DNA of 64,000 bases. It comes from LMUY01 sp965198895 (GTDB taxonomy: Bacteria; Pseudomonadota; Alphaproteobacteria; Acetobacterales; Acetobacteraceae). The stretch's first letter is position 1; each line of letters starts with the position of its first letter. The notes under the pieces are model-generated. The model made no database searches, was not told the origin of the DNA, and saw nothing but the letters and a program-made list of their open reading frames with translations. Positions 50,819-59,752 of the stretch are shown in pieces. The DNA lies in the NCBI GenBank assembly GCA_965198895.1, contig OZ240676.1, forward strand, positions 1,116,001 to 1,180,000, in the 5' to 3' direction. The position numbers and the translations under genes were made by a program.

Positions 50819-50999
50819 CGATTGCCTTCGGCTTCTCCCTCTCCCGTCCTTCAACGGGAGAGGGTCGGGGTGAGGGCCGCTTCGACGCTGGAACCGAACC
50901 TTTGGACGCTTCGCACCCTCACCCCGGCCCTCTCCCGCCCGCGGGAGAGGGAGAAGAAGCCAAAGGCAATCGTCCTCCCCCTGCTTCAGGGGGAGGACG
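50819..50999. repeat. Composite palindrome built from CCCTCTCCCG copies d and e plus a 13-bp hairpin
   Basis: Copy d has CCCTCTCCCGT at 50837-50847 with ACGGGAGAGGG at 50854-50864. Copy e has CCCTCTCCCGC at 50928-50938 with GCGGGAGAGGG at 50941-50951. The segments 50819-50846 and 50942-50971 are themselves inverted repeats of about 28 bp with one mismatch and a small indel. A perfect 13-bp hairpin follows at 50971-50983/50987-50999. It fills the gap between convergent genes. Confidence 0.8.
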
Positions 51000-51003
51000 T
51001 CCA

Positions 51004-51990
51004 TCACTCCGGCGGGGTGAGCGCTTCGGGGTTGACCACGTTATCCATCTCGGGCGCGCCATCGAGCACGCTGAGGATGTTGCGAGCCGTTGCGACCGAC
51101 ATGGCCGCCACCGATTCGGCCGTGACCCCGGCCATGTGCGGCGAGGCGATCAACGTCGGAAGCTGCAGCAACGGATGCGCCGCATCTGGCGGTTCCGGAT
51201 CGAACACATCCAACGCCGCGCCGCCCAGATGCTCGGACCGCAAGGCGTCCGCCAGTGCCGCCTCATCCACCAGGCCGCCGCGGGCGGTGTTGATCAGGAA
51301 GGCGCCCGGCTTCATGCGGGCGAGCCGTTCGGCACCGAACATGCCGATCGTCTCCGGATTTTTCGGGCAGTGGATCGTGACGAAGTCGGCGCGGGGCAGC
51401 GCGGCATCCAGGTCGGCCACCGGTTCGCAGCCCGCAGCGCGGACCACATCGGCGGGCACGTAGGGATCGTAGACCAGCACCTCCATCCCCATCGCCTGAC
51501 AGCGCGGCGCCGCGCGCGTGCCGATGCGGCCGAAGCCGACGATCAGCACCGTCTTGCCGAAGATCTCCCCCGGCAAGCCGCCCTTGCGATCGTGGCCGAT
51601 GCCCTGGATCACCCGTCCGTGCAGGTCGTGCGCGCGTTTCGCCAGGGCGAACATGAAATACAGCGCATGCTCGGCCACGCTGCGGGCATTGGCGGTGCCC
51701 ACCACCATCAGCGGTATGCCCCGTGCCGTGAGCGCCGGCACATCCACCGCATCGAAGCCGACACCGAGCCGGGCCGCCACCTGCAGCACCGGCGCCGCCG
51801 CGATCGCCGCCTGGTCCAGACGCGTATAGGACAGGGCTATGGCCGAGGCGTCCCGCAGCAGCGCGTGCAACTCGGCGGGCGGCAAGGCGGGGTTGTACGA
51901 CACGACGCTGATGTCCTCGCGATGCTCCAGCACGGCGAGGCCCTCCCAGCCCATGGACGCCGCTACGAGCACGGTCTTCATGTTCTGCAC
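51004..51990 (-). CDS. D-isomer-specific 2-hydroxyacid dehydrogenase
   Basis: The 328-residue NAD(P)-dependent enzyme shows ARLGVGFDAVDVPALTARGIPL, AEHALYFMFALAKRAHD, the Rossmann motif VLIVGFGRIGTRAAPRCQAMGMEVLVYDP, HCPKNPETIGMFGAERLARMKPGAFLINTARGGLVDEAAL, the catalytic-Glu segment DVFDPEPP and SPHMAGVTAES (catalytic His). It interconverts 2-hydroxy and 2-keto acids. GTG 51990 directly abuts the upstream stop and has AGGAG at eight bases; ATG 51981 is the alternative. It is the last of a three-gene operon with a PEP-mutase/isocitrate-lyase-family enzyme and a FMN-dependent hydroxyacid oxidase. Confidence 0.89.
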   Translation of the reverse strand: MQNMKTVLVAASMGWEGLAVLEHREDISVVSYNPALPPAELHALLRDASAIALSYTRLDQAAIAAAPVLQVAARLGVGFDAVDVPALTARGIPLMVVGTANARSVAEHALYFMFALAKRAHDLHGRVIQGIGHDRKGGLPGEIFGKTVLIVGFGRIGTRAAPRCQAMGMEVLVYDPYVPADVVRAAGCEPVADLDAALPRADFVTIHCPKNPETIGMFGAERLARMKPGAFLINTARGGLVDEAALADALRSEHLGGAALDVFDPEPPDAAHPLLQLPTLIASPHMAGVTAESVAAMSVATARNILSVLDGAPEMDNVVNPEALTPPE

Positions 51991-52872
51991 TTAGGCTGCT
52001 CCTTTCCCAGCCGAAAGGTAGTCCGCCATCCAACTCCGATAATCGGCATCGCGGGTGACACGCTTCATCATCGCCTCGTCGGCGATACCCGGGACGTCGC
52101 CCGGTTTCATGCCATCCCGCAGCGCCTTGAGCGTGTCATGGATCGCACGGATCGCGGCGGCGAACGGCAAATGGCCCTGCAACGCAATCCGCACGCCGCG
52201 CTCGGCCAAGTAAGCACGGTCCGACAGGGCCGCCGGGGTGCCACCCAGCATCAGCGGCACGGTGACGGCCCCCGCCACCGCGTCGAGCTGCGCGCGCGTC
52301 GTCACGCCCACCAGGAAGATCGCGTCGACACCCGCCGCCTCGTAGGCACGGGCACGCGCGATCGTCTCCGCCTCGCCGGCGATCTGCATCGCGCTGGTGC
52401 GGCCGGCGATGACGAGCGCCGGGTCCTGCCGGGCGGCGACGGCGGCGCGCATCTTGCCAACGCCCTCCTCGATCGAAATCATCTGCGGCTTGCTGCCGGC
52501 ACCGAATGCCGTGGGCAGCAGCGTGTCCTCGATCGTCATGCCCGCGACGCCGGCCGTTTCCAGCTCCTGCACCGTGCGCATCACGTTCAGTGCGTTGCCG
52601 TAGCCGTGGTCCGCATCCACCATCAGCGGCAGCGTGCTCGCCGCACGGTTGATGCGCAGCGCCTGCTGGGCGAACTCGGTCAGCGTCAGCACGATCAGGT
52701 CCGGCGCCCCGAGCACCGCCAGTGACCCCGTCGAGCCGGCGAACATGCCAACCTCGAACCCCAGATCCTCGGCGATGCGCGCCGATACCGGCTCGTGCAC
52801 CGAGGCCGGATGAACGCACGCCGGCCCGGCAAGTATTTCGCGAAAGCGGGCCCTGCGTGCGGACCAGTTCAA
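51991..52872 (-). CDS. Isocitrate lyase/PEP mutase superfamily protein (oxaloacetate-decarboxylase-like)
   Basis: The 293-residue TIM-barrel protein has RFREILAGPACVHPASVHEPVSARIAEDLGFEVGMFAGS, the metal-binding block LPLMVDADHGYGNALNVMRTVQELETAGVAGMTIED, VIAGRTSAMQIAGEAETIARARAYEAAGVDAIFLVG and a C-terminal helical cap. The KRCGH loop of true isocitrate lyases is absent and the loop is short, which fits the oxaloacetate decarboxylase or 2-methylisocitrate-lyase-like branch. The start is TTG 52872, overlapping the upstream stop as TTGA; no ATG is in range before the conserved start. It probably cleaves a 2-hydroxy or 2-keto diacid. Confidence 0.85.
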   Translation of the reverse strand: MNWSARRARFREILAGPACVHPASVHEPVSARIAEDLGFEVGMFAGSTGSLAVLGAPDLIVLTLTEFAQQALRINRAASTLPLMVDADHGYGNALNVMRTVQELETAGVAGMTIEDTLLPTAFGAGSKPQMISIEEGVGKMRAAVAARQDPALVIAGRTSAMQIAGEAETIARARAYEAAGVDAIFLVGVTTRAQLDAVAGAVTVPLMLGGTPAALSDRAYLAERGVRIALQGHLPFAAAIRAIHDTLKALRDGMKPGDVPGIADEAMMKRVTRDADYRSWMADYLSAGKGAA

Positions 52873-54002
52873 CGCACGCCCTCCGGTCCGAAGCCGCGCA
52901 ATGGGAACGCGCTGTGCACGCCGGGCACCACGACCGGCATCGCCGGCGCCAGGCAGTTGGCGTCCAGCATGTCGAGCCGGGGCACGCCGAGCAGGCCGAG
53001 CGCGATCGTCACTTCTTCCTCCAGCAAGGCCAGCATGTGCTCGACGCCGGCCGCCCCCGCCACGGCGAGCGCATAGCAATACAGCCGGCCGATGCATACG
53101 AGGTCAGCACCGGCGGCGATGCCCTTCACCACGTCGGTGCCCCGGCTGAACCCGCCATCGACGATGACCTTGGCGCGGCCCCGCACGGCGCTCACCACCT
53201 CCGGCAGCACCGTGAAGGACCCTCGCCCGTGATCCAACTGGCGGCCGCCATGATTGGACACGTAGACAAAATCGACGCCGTTCGCGCACGCAATGGCGGC
53301 ATCCTCACCCGTGCCGATGCCCTTCACCATCAGCGGGATTCGGTGCGTGTCCTTGACGCGCTTGATGTCGTCCCAGCTCAGCGCGGCCTGGAATTCCATG
53401 CCGCTGGCCCGGGCGCGCCAGGGCTTGACGAAGCGATTGGCGACATCGCGCTCCCGCCGGGAATAGTGCGCGGTGTCGACAGTGATGCAGAACGCGTCGT
53501 AGCCGGCGGCTATCGCGCGACGGGCATGGTCGTCGATGAAGTCGCGATCGCCGCGAACATAAAGCTGGAACACCTTGGGGCCGCTCGAGGCCGCGGCGAC
53601 CGCCTCCAGGCCGGGTTGGGTGACCGAGCTGACGATCACCGGCACCCCAGCCGCGGCCGCACCGCGCGCCGCCTCGGCACCGCCGGCGGGATGGAAGCTT
53701 TCCAGCGAGCCGACAGGGGCCAGGGCCACCGGCAGCGTAATCTTGTGACCCAGGAACGTCGTCGAGGTGTCCACGGCGGAAACATCGCGCAGCACCCGCG
53801 GCCGGAAGGCGGCCATGTCCAGCGCCTGGCGGTTGCGCGCCAGCGTCGTCTCGGTCTCGGTACCGCCGACCAGGTAACCCCAGGTGTTGCGGTGCAGGCG
53901 CTGCTGCGCGTCATCGATGAATTCGTGCAGGGCCTGGTAGCGCTCGCTCAAATCGTTGCCCACGTCCGGCGCCGTGGGCACCTCCATCGCTCGGCGTTCC
54001 AT
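52869..54002 (-). CDS. FMN-dependent alpha-hydroxyacid oxidase/dehydrogenase
   Basis: The 377-residue TIM-barrel flavoenzyme of the LldD/glycolate-oxidase family has FRPRVLRDVSAVDTSTTFLGHKITLPVALAPVGSLESFHPAGG, KVFQLYVRGDRDF, CITVDTAHYSRRERDV, MVKGIGTGEDA, VYVSNHGGRQLDHGRGS (active-site His and Arg) and VIVDGGFSRGTDVVKGIAAGADLVCIGR. It oxidises a 2-hydroxyacid to the 2-keto acid. GGAGG lies eight bases before ATG 54002. Its stop overlaps the next gene as TTGA, so all three are coupled. Substrate could be lactate, mandelate, glycolate or an isobutyryl-type acid. Confidence 0.88.
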   Translation of the reverse strand: MERRAMEVPTAPDVGNDLSERYQALHEFIDDAQQRLHRNTWGYLVGGTETETTLARNRQALDMAAFRPRVLRDVSAVDTSTTFLGHKITLPVALAPVGSLESFHPAGGAEAARGAAAAGVPVIVSSVTQPGLEAVAAASSGPKVFQLYVRGDRDFIDDHARRAIAAGYDAFCITVDTAHYSRRERDVANRFVKPWRARASGMEFQAALSWDDIKRVKDTHRIPLMVKGIGTGEDAAIACANGVDFVYVSNHGGRQLDHGRGSFTVLPEVVSAVRGRAKVIVDGGFSRGTDVVKGIAAGADLVCIGRLYCYALAVAGAAGVEHMLALLEEEVTIALGLLGVPRLDMLDANCLAPAMPVVVPGVHSAFPLRGFGPEGVR

Positions 54003-54148
54003 GCCACGATCCTCCCCACAATTTGGAGGCCAGGCAACTGCGGGACGGCGCCCGCGTCAACTGCTGGCGCCGCTTTAGCCGACCATCTTGCCTGAATGTG
54101 CGGCATGTCCAGTGGTCAGGAGCTTCTCCCCAATCTGGCCAAACGAAG

Positions 54149-57100
54149 TCACGCTGCGATGCCTGCGGCCTGATGGGCGACGAACCGTGCATAGGCGCCG
54201 CGGCGGGCAACGAGTTCGGCATGGCGACCGGCTTCCACGACACGCCCGGCCTCCATGACCAGTATGGTATCCGCGTTTTGGATGGTGGATAGCCGGTGCG
54301 CGATGATGATGGACGTCCGGTCCGCCATCAGCGTGTCGAGCGCGGTGCGGATCTGCTGCTCGCTGACGGTGTCCAGGTGCGATGTCGCCTCGTCCAGGAT
54401 CAGGATCGGTGCGTCCTTCAGGAACGCCCGCGCGATGGCGACGCGTTGCCGCTGCCCGCCCGAGAGCTGCACGCCGCGCTCGCCGACCCGGGTTGCCAGC
54501 CCGTCCGGCAACCCGGCCACGAACGGGCCCAGCGCCGCCAGGTCCACCGCACGCTGCACGTCCGCCTGCGTCACGGCACGGCCGGCCAAGCGAATGTTTG
54601 CCTCGAGCGTGTCGTTGAACAGGTAGGTGTCCTGCGCCACCAGGGCGATGTGGCGGCGCAGGTCGTCCTGCCGCAGCCGGCGCAGGTCCACCCCGCCAAG
54701 GGTTACGGCGCCGCTGTCGGGGTCCCAGAACCGCAGCAGCAGGTTGGCGACGGTGGACTTCCCCGCCCCGGACGACCCGACCACGGCGACGGTGCTGCCT
54801 GGCCGGACCGTGAAGGTCACGCCATCCAGCGCTACCTTGCTGCGTCCGGGATAGGCGAAGCGCACGGCGTCGAACCGCACCAGCGGGGCGTCGGGCAGAG
54901 ATTGGTCGCCGTCGGTGATCGGCTCCGGCTCGCACTCTACGACATGCAGCCGCCGGGTGGAGGCGATGGTGTCGGCGAGCTGGCGGCCGGCCTGCCCGAT
55001 TTCCGCCACCGGCATGAACCCGGCAACCGACACCAGCACGGTCAATGGCAGCCATTGCGGCGAGAACCAGCCATGCCGCGCCAGCGCGGCGCCGGTGAGC
55101 GCCACGGCAAGGCCACCCAACCCGGTCGCAACCTCGAACAGCGCCGTTTGCCGCGACAGGTCGTCCAGCAGCGCCGAACGGTCGCATTGGTAGGCGGCGG
55201 TGTCGGCGAGGAACACGTCCCGCCGGCGGACGACGGCGCCGAACGCGGTCAGTTCGGCCAGGCCCTGGATCGTCTCCGTCAGATGGGCGCCCAGCAGACC
55301 CAGCGTGCCGCGTGCCCGGCCAGCCAAACGGTCGATCTTGCCGCGAGCGAACACCGGGGCGAGGCCGGCCCAGGCCAGGAACGGCAGCAGCACCAGGGCG
55401 AGCGGCCACGCGACCGCAGCGAGCAGAGCCAGCACGGAAGCCGGGATCACGATCGCGACGACGGAGGGGGCCACGGTGTGGGCGTAGAAATACTCCACGG
55501 TCTCCACGTCCTGCGTCGCCAGCGCCACCAGATCGCCGGAGCGGCGGCGCAGCAGGTACGCGGGAGCCAGCCGGTCCAGCTTGGCGAACAGGGCGATCCG
55601 CATCTCGGCTAGCAGGCGATACGCCATGTCGTGCGCCAGCCAGGATTCGAGCCAGTGCAGCGTCGCGGCCACAGGCGCCGCGAGCACCAGCGCCACCAGC
55701 AGCCAAAAGGTCGGACGGCCCGCGGAAACCGCGGCCACGGCCAGTGCGCCGAGCACGCTGACGCCGATGAACCCGGCCACACGCCCGACGCCGCACAGCA
55801 CCGTCAACGCGAGCTTGCCGCGCCAGGGGCGGATCACGCCCAGCAGGCTGCGCAGCGTTTCCGCCCAGCCGATTTGGGCCGCATCCTCGTTCAACGACCG
55901 TTTCGCAAGGTCTTCGACCGTAACGACCGCCTCCACTGCGGCAGTGATGGCGGGACGTTCGCCGCCCTGGCCGAGTTGCGGACCCATCAGACGACGATAG
56001 GCGCCGGGGCGGGCGATCAGCTCGGCATGACGGCCGCTCTCAACCACGCGGCCGCCATCCAGCACCAGAATGCGGTCGGCCCCGATCACGCTGGACAGAC
56101 GGTGCGCCAGGATGAGCGTCGTGCGGCCCACCATCAAGCGATCGAGCGCCTGCTGGATCACGGCCTCGTTCTCCGCATCCACCGCCGAAAGCGCCTCATC
56201 CAGCACCAGGATGGGGGCGTCGCGCAGCAGCGCGCGGGCAATGGCGATGCGTTGGCGCTGCCCCCCGGACAGCGTGGCGCCGCGCTCGCCGATGCGGCTG
56301 GCATAGCCGCCGGGCAGCGCCGTGATAAAGCCGTGCGCGTTGGCCGCGCGGGCCGCCGCCTCCATCTCGGCGTCGCTGGCCTCGGGGCGGCCCAGGCGTA
56401 GGTTGTCGGCGATGGTGCCGTCGAACAGGGTGGTGTCCTGCGCGACGATGGCGATCAGGCCGCGCACCTGCGCCGGGTCGAGGGTGCGAATGTCGTGGCC
56501 GCCTATGCGGACGGTACCCGCCGTCACGTCGTGCTGGCGCAGCAGCAGGCGCAGGATGGTGGACTTGCCCGCCCCACTCGGGCCGACCACGCCGACGGTC
56601 TCGCCGGCGGCCACGGTGAAGCTCAGCCCGGCATGCGCCTCGCCGCGACGCCCGGGATAGGCGAACCCTACGTCCTCGAACGTGATATCGGTCCCCAGAT
56701 CCGCGATCATGGCTTGGCCGCCAGCCGGTGCGTCGCTGCGCGCGTCCAGCAGCGTGTTGATGCGGTCTGCGGCGGATTGCCCGGTCATGCCCTGGTGCAG
56801 CACGCCGCGCAAGTCCCGCAGCGGCCGGAAGATCTCGGTGCCAGCCATCAGGATGATCAGCAGCGCCTCGATGGTCATCTCGCCGTGCCGCACCCGCCAC
56901 GCCCCGAGCGCGATCGCCGCGGCGGCCCCGAGTGCGGTGCCGAGGTCGGTGAAAAACCGGGTCAGCAGCCCGAGCGCCAGCACCCAGAACGTGCTGCCCG
57001 ACAAGCTGCGTGCCCGGTCCGCCAGCCGTTCGGCGAAGGCCGCGCTCTGGCCGAAGGCCTTCAGGGTCGGCAGACCTTGCAGGGCGTCGAGGAACTCCTC

Positions 57101-57685
57101 TCCGAACGCCTTGAACGCTGCGGAGCGAGCGCGTGCGGCCCGCTTGTCGGCGTTGTGCACCAGCATCGGCAGGATCAGCGTCACCAGCGCCGCCACCAGC
57201 AACACGGCGGCGGTCGGCACGTCCCACCAAGCCAGTACGACGAAGATCGCCACGGGTGCGCAGGCGGCGATGATCAGTTGCGGGAGGTAGGCGCCGAAGA
57301 AGGTCTGCAACTGTTCCACGCCGTCGATCACGGCCAGCATCACGCCGCCGGTCCGCTCGGCGCCGAACCAGGCGGGTCCGAGTTCGGCGATGCGGTCGAA
57401 CAGCCGGGCGCGCAAGGCGGACTGCACCGCCCCCGCCGTCGCCTGCGCCACCACGACCCGGTGATGATCCAGCCAAGCGCGCACCAGCATGCAAGCCGCC
57501 GTGGCAAGGGCCGCGACCGCAATCTGGCCAACCGGTGCGCCCCTGAGGCTCAGCGCAAGCACGCGCGCCAGGAAGACGAACCGCAGGATGCCGAACACCA
57601 TCGCCACCAGGCCCAGCGCCGCCGCGCCGAACACCCGGCCATGCAGCCCCGCCATCAATCCCCAGAGCCGTCGGTCGAAATACAT
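54149..57685 (-). CDS. Fused CydDC-type ABC exporter (two permease-ATPase halves)
   Basis: The 1178-residue membrane protein holds two complete half-transporters. First half: membrane domain then Walker A GPSGAGKST near residue 367 and signature LSGGQRQRIAIARALL with Walker B ILVLDEALSAVD near 470-500. Second half: membrane domain from about 600, Walker A GSSGAGKST near 968, signature LSGGQRQRVAIARAFL and Walker B ILILDEATSHLD near 1070-1100. The CydD/CydC family exports cysteine or glutathione to the periplasm for cytochrome bd maturation; in most bacteria the halves are separate. No cydAB is in the window. It is divergent from a LysR regulator over 94 bp. Confidence 0.85.
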   Translation of the reverse strand: MYFDRRLWGLMAGLHGRVFGAAALGLVAMVFGILRFVFLARVLALSLRGAPVGQIAVAALATAACMLVRAWLDHHRVVVAQATAGAVQSALRARLFDRIAELGPAWFGAERTGGVMLAVIDGVEQLQTFFGAYLPQLIIAACAPVAIFVVLAWWDVPTAAVLLVAALVTLILPMLVHNADKRAARARSAAFKAFGEEFLDALQGLPTLKAFGQSAAFAERLADRARSLSGSTFWVLALGLLTRFFTDLGTALGAAAAIALGAWRVRHGEMTIEALLIILMAGTEIFRPLRDLRGVLHQGMTGQSAADRINTLLDARSDAPAGGQAMIADLGTDITFEDVGFAYPGRRGEAHAGLSFTVAAGETVGVVGPSGAGKSTILRLLLRQHDVTAGTVRIGGHDIRTLDPAQVRGLIAIVAQDTTLFDGTIADNLRLGRPEASDAEMEAAARAANAHGFITALPGGYASRIGERGATLSGGQRQRIAIARALLRDAPILVLDEALSAVDAENEAVIQQALDRLMVGRTTLILAHRLSSVIGADRILVLDGGRVVESGRHAELIARPGAYRRLMGPQLGQGGERPAITAAVEAVVTVEDLAKRSLNEDAAQIGWAETLRSLLGVIRPWRGKLALTVLCGVGRVAGFIGVSVLGALAVAAVSAGRPTFWLLVALVLAAPVAATLHWLESWLAHDMAYRLLAEMRIALFAKLDRLAPAYLLRRRSGDLVALATQDVETVEYFYAHTVAPSVVAIVIPASVLALLAAVAWPLALVLLPFLAWAGLAPVFARGKIDRLAGRARGTLGLLGAHLTETIQGLAELTAFGAVVRRRDVFLADTAAYQCDRSALLDDLSRQTALFEVATGLGGLAVALTGAALARHGWFSPQWLPLTVLVSVAGFMPVAEIGQAGRQLADTIASTRRLHVVECEPEPITDGDQSLPDAPLVRFDAVRFAYPGRSKVALDGVTFTVRPGSTVAVVGSSGAGKSTVANLLLRFWDPDSGAVTLGGVDLRRLRQDDLRRHIALVAQDTYLFNDTLEANIRLAGRAVTQADVQRAVDLAALGPFVAGLPDGLATRVGERGVQLSGGQRQRVAIARAFLKDAPILILDEATSHLDTVSEQQIRTALDTLMADRTSIIIAHRLSTIQNADTILVMEAGRVVEAGRHAELVARRGAYARFVAHQAAGIAA

Positions 57686-57779
57686 GAGCCTGCCTCCTGA
57701 TCCTAGAAAAGCTGGCGGAACCGGAGCCCGCAGGCAAAAGATGGTTTCTCAAGGGTGTTGAGCAAAGTAGGATACCGCC

Positions 57780-58658
57780 ATGCGCGACATCCCGCCCCTG
57801 CCTGCCCTTCGTGCGTTCGAGGCTGCGGCGCGGCTGGGCGGGTTTGCCCGGGCGGCCACGGATCTGAACATCTCCACCAGTGCCGTCAGCCACCAGATCC
57901 GCGGTTTGGAGGCGGCGCTCGGAACCAGGCTGTTGGATCGCAGCACCGGGGTCGGAGGCGTTGGAGTGACCGCCGCCGGGCAAAGGCTGCTCGCGGCGGT
58001 GGGCCCCGCCCTGGCATCCTTGCAGGACGCCTGTGCCGCGATCCGCGGTGAGCCCGTCAGGCTGACGGTTTCGGCCAACCCGTCTTTCTCGGCGATGTGG
58101 CTGGCTCGTCGCCTGGCCGAGTTTTCCAGCCGCCACCCCGATACCCCGATCAACGCCGTCGTGCAGGACGAGCCTGGCTCTGGGTTCCACGCGATCGATC
58201 TGTCGATCGTCAACGTCAAGCCGACGCAGGTCCGGCCGGGCGACGAAATCCTGTTGCGGGAGGAGGTGTTCCCGGTCTGCAGCCCAGATCTTCACCCGTT
58301 CGCGTCCAAGGCGGTCTGCAAATGCCGGCTGCTGCAGGAGGCACACGAGGACAGCCCGGAGATCGACTGGCGCAGCTGGTCGGCGGAGTTCGGCCTACCG
58401 GACGATTTCCAGTCCAAGATCGTCCACTACACCAGCTTCACTCAGGTTATCGGGGCGGCGGTGGGCGGTGCCGGGTTGGCACTCGGCCGAAGGCCGCTGA
58501 TCGATCCGGAACTCGCAAGTGGCCGGTTGGTCCGGCTGTTCCCAACGGGGTCACGGCCGGCGTCCTGGTGCTTTGCTCTGCGACGGGGCCCAGGGCCAAG
58601 GCATCGCATGCTCGAGCCACTCGTTGCTTATCTCAAGCAGCAGGCAAGTACGGATTAG
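57780..58658 (+). CDS. LysR-family transcriptional regulator (GcvA-like)
   Basis: The 292-residue regulator has an N-terminal winged helix: LPALRAFEAAARLGGFARAATDLNISTSAVSHQIRGLEAALGTRLLDR (residues about 5-55), a linker helix and a co-inducer-binding domain (VRLTVSANPSFSAMWLARRLAEFSSRHPD, PGDEILLREEVFPVCSP). The sequence style is GcvA-like. Its start at ATG 57780 faces the cydDC-like gene, so it probably controls that gene and itself from the shared 94 bp. I see no clear T-N11-A site by eye. Effector unknown. Confidence 0.87.
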   Translation: MRDIPPLPALRAFEAAARLGGFARAATDLNISTSAVSHQIRGLEAALGTRLLDRSTGVGGVGVTAAGQRLLAAVGPALASLQDACAAIRGEPVRLTVSANPSFSAMWLARRLAEFSSRHPDTPINAVVQDEPGSGFHAIDLSIVNVKPTQVRPGDEILLREEVFPVCSPDLHPFASKAVCKCRLLQEAHEDSPEIDWRSWSAEFGLPDDFQSKIVHYTSFTQVIGAAVGGAGLALGRRPLIDPELASGRLVRLFPTGSRPASWCFALRRGPGPRHRMLEPLVAYLKQQASTD

Positions 58659-58744
58659 CATCGCGGAGGGAGCGATTGTCATGAAACCGGCGTTCTGCAG
58701 CCTGCTAGACCAAACCTGGTCGTCGCCATCTACCCTCCGCAGCG

Positions 58745-59752
58745 TCAGGCGGCCGAGTATTGCTCGATAATGCGCAGGTAGTTGGCACGGGTATAGACAC
58801 TACGATCCTTGCTGCGCTCCCAACTCAGCAGGCCGCGCATCGCGTCCAGGTCGACGAACTCCCGCTCCTCCATCCAGGTGCGCAGCCCTTTTACCAGGGT
58901 GGAAACCGTGCCGGTGCCGCCGTGCAGGATCGCGGACGTCGTCATCACCACGTCTGCGCCAGCCAGAATGCACTTCGCGACGTCTGTCGACGTAGCGACG
59001 CCGCTCGAGGCAGCCAGGCTGGCCTTGGTCCGGCCAGCCAGAAGAGCGGTCCATAGCAGTGGCAACCGCAACTCAGCCGGTGTACTCAGCTCCAACGTGT
59101 CGGTTAATCGCAGCCGCACCAAATCGAAGTCGGGCTGCAGCAGCCGATTGAACAGCACCAGGCCCGCGGCGCCCTGTTCGACCAAGATGTTGGCGAAGTG
59201 ACCGATGGAACTGAGATACGGCGTCAGCTTGATCGAGACAGGCAGTGTGACGGAGCGGCACACCGCGCCCACGATGTCGGTATAACGCGCCTCGATGTCG
59301 CGCCCGGATTCCGACAGGTCCGTCGGCACGTGATACATGTTCAGCTCGAGCGCCGCCGCGCCGGCCTGCTCGATCGATTTGGCATAGTCGATCCAACCGG
59401 CCTTGGACGAGCCGTTCAGGCTGGCAATGACAGGAATGCCGGCGGCCTCACGGGCGCGCCGCACGAAGTCCAGGTAACGATCCGGCCCAAGTCCATAGGG
59501 GCCGGTGATGGACGGCGGGAAGTAGCTCTGCGCTTCGGGCGAACTATTCGCATAGGCGCCCATCAGGCCGTCATGCGTCTCCGCCTCGGCCTCGATTTGC
59601 TCCTGGAACAGCGACGGCAGCACGATCGCCGCGGCGCCGGCATCTTCCAACCGCCGGATGTTGTCCAGCTTGCTGTTCAGTGGCGACGCAGACGCCACCA
59701 GCGGGTTCTTTAGCGCGAGGCCGAGATAGTGAGTGGCGAGGGACAGCGTCAT
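58745..59752 (-). CDS. Dihydroorotate dehydrogenase-like flavoprotein
   Basis: The 335-residue FMN-barrel protein of the PyrD-like/class-1B group has LATHYLGLALKNPLVASASPLNSKLDNIRRLEDAGAAAIVLPSLFQEQIE, GIPVIASLNGSSKAGWIDYAKSIEQAGAAALELNMYHVP, LPVSIKLTPYLSSIG, SSGVATSTDVAKCILAGADVVMTTSAILHGG. The active-site Cys/Ser loop of true PyrD is not evident and the gene is not in a pyrimidine setting. ATG 59752 overlaps the nifJ stop as TGATG. Genes annotated DHOD-like beside nifJ recur in other bacteria; its reaction is unknown and it may accept electrons in the same redox module. Confidence 0.83.
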   Translation of the reverse strand: MTLSLATHYLGLALKNPLVASASPLNSKLDNIRRLEDAGAAAIVLPSLFQEQIEAEAETHDGLMGAYANSSPEAQSYFPPSITGPYGLGPDRYLDFVRRAREAAGIPVIASLNGSSKAGWIDYAKSIEQAGAAALELNMYHVPTDLSESGRDIEARYTDIVGAVCRSVTLPVSIKLTPYLSSIGHFANILVEQGAAGLVLFNRLLQPDFDLVRLRLTDTLELSTPAELRLPLLWTALLAGRTKASLAASSGVATSTDVAKCILAGADVVMTTSAILHGGTGTVSTLVKGLRTWMEEREFVDLDAMRGLLSWERSKDRSVYTRANYLRIIEQYSAA

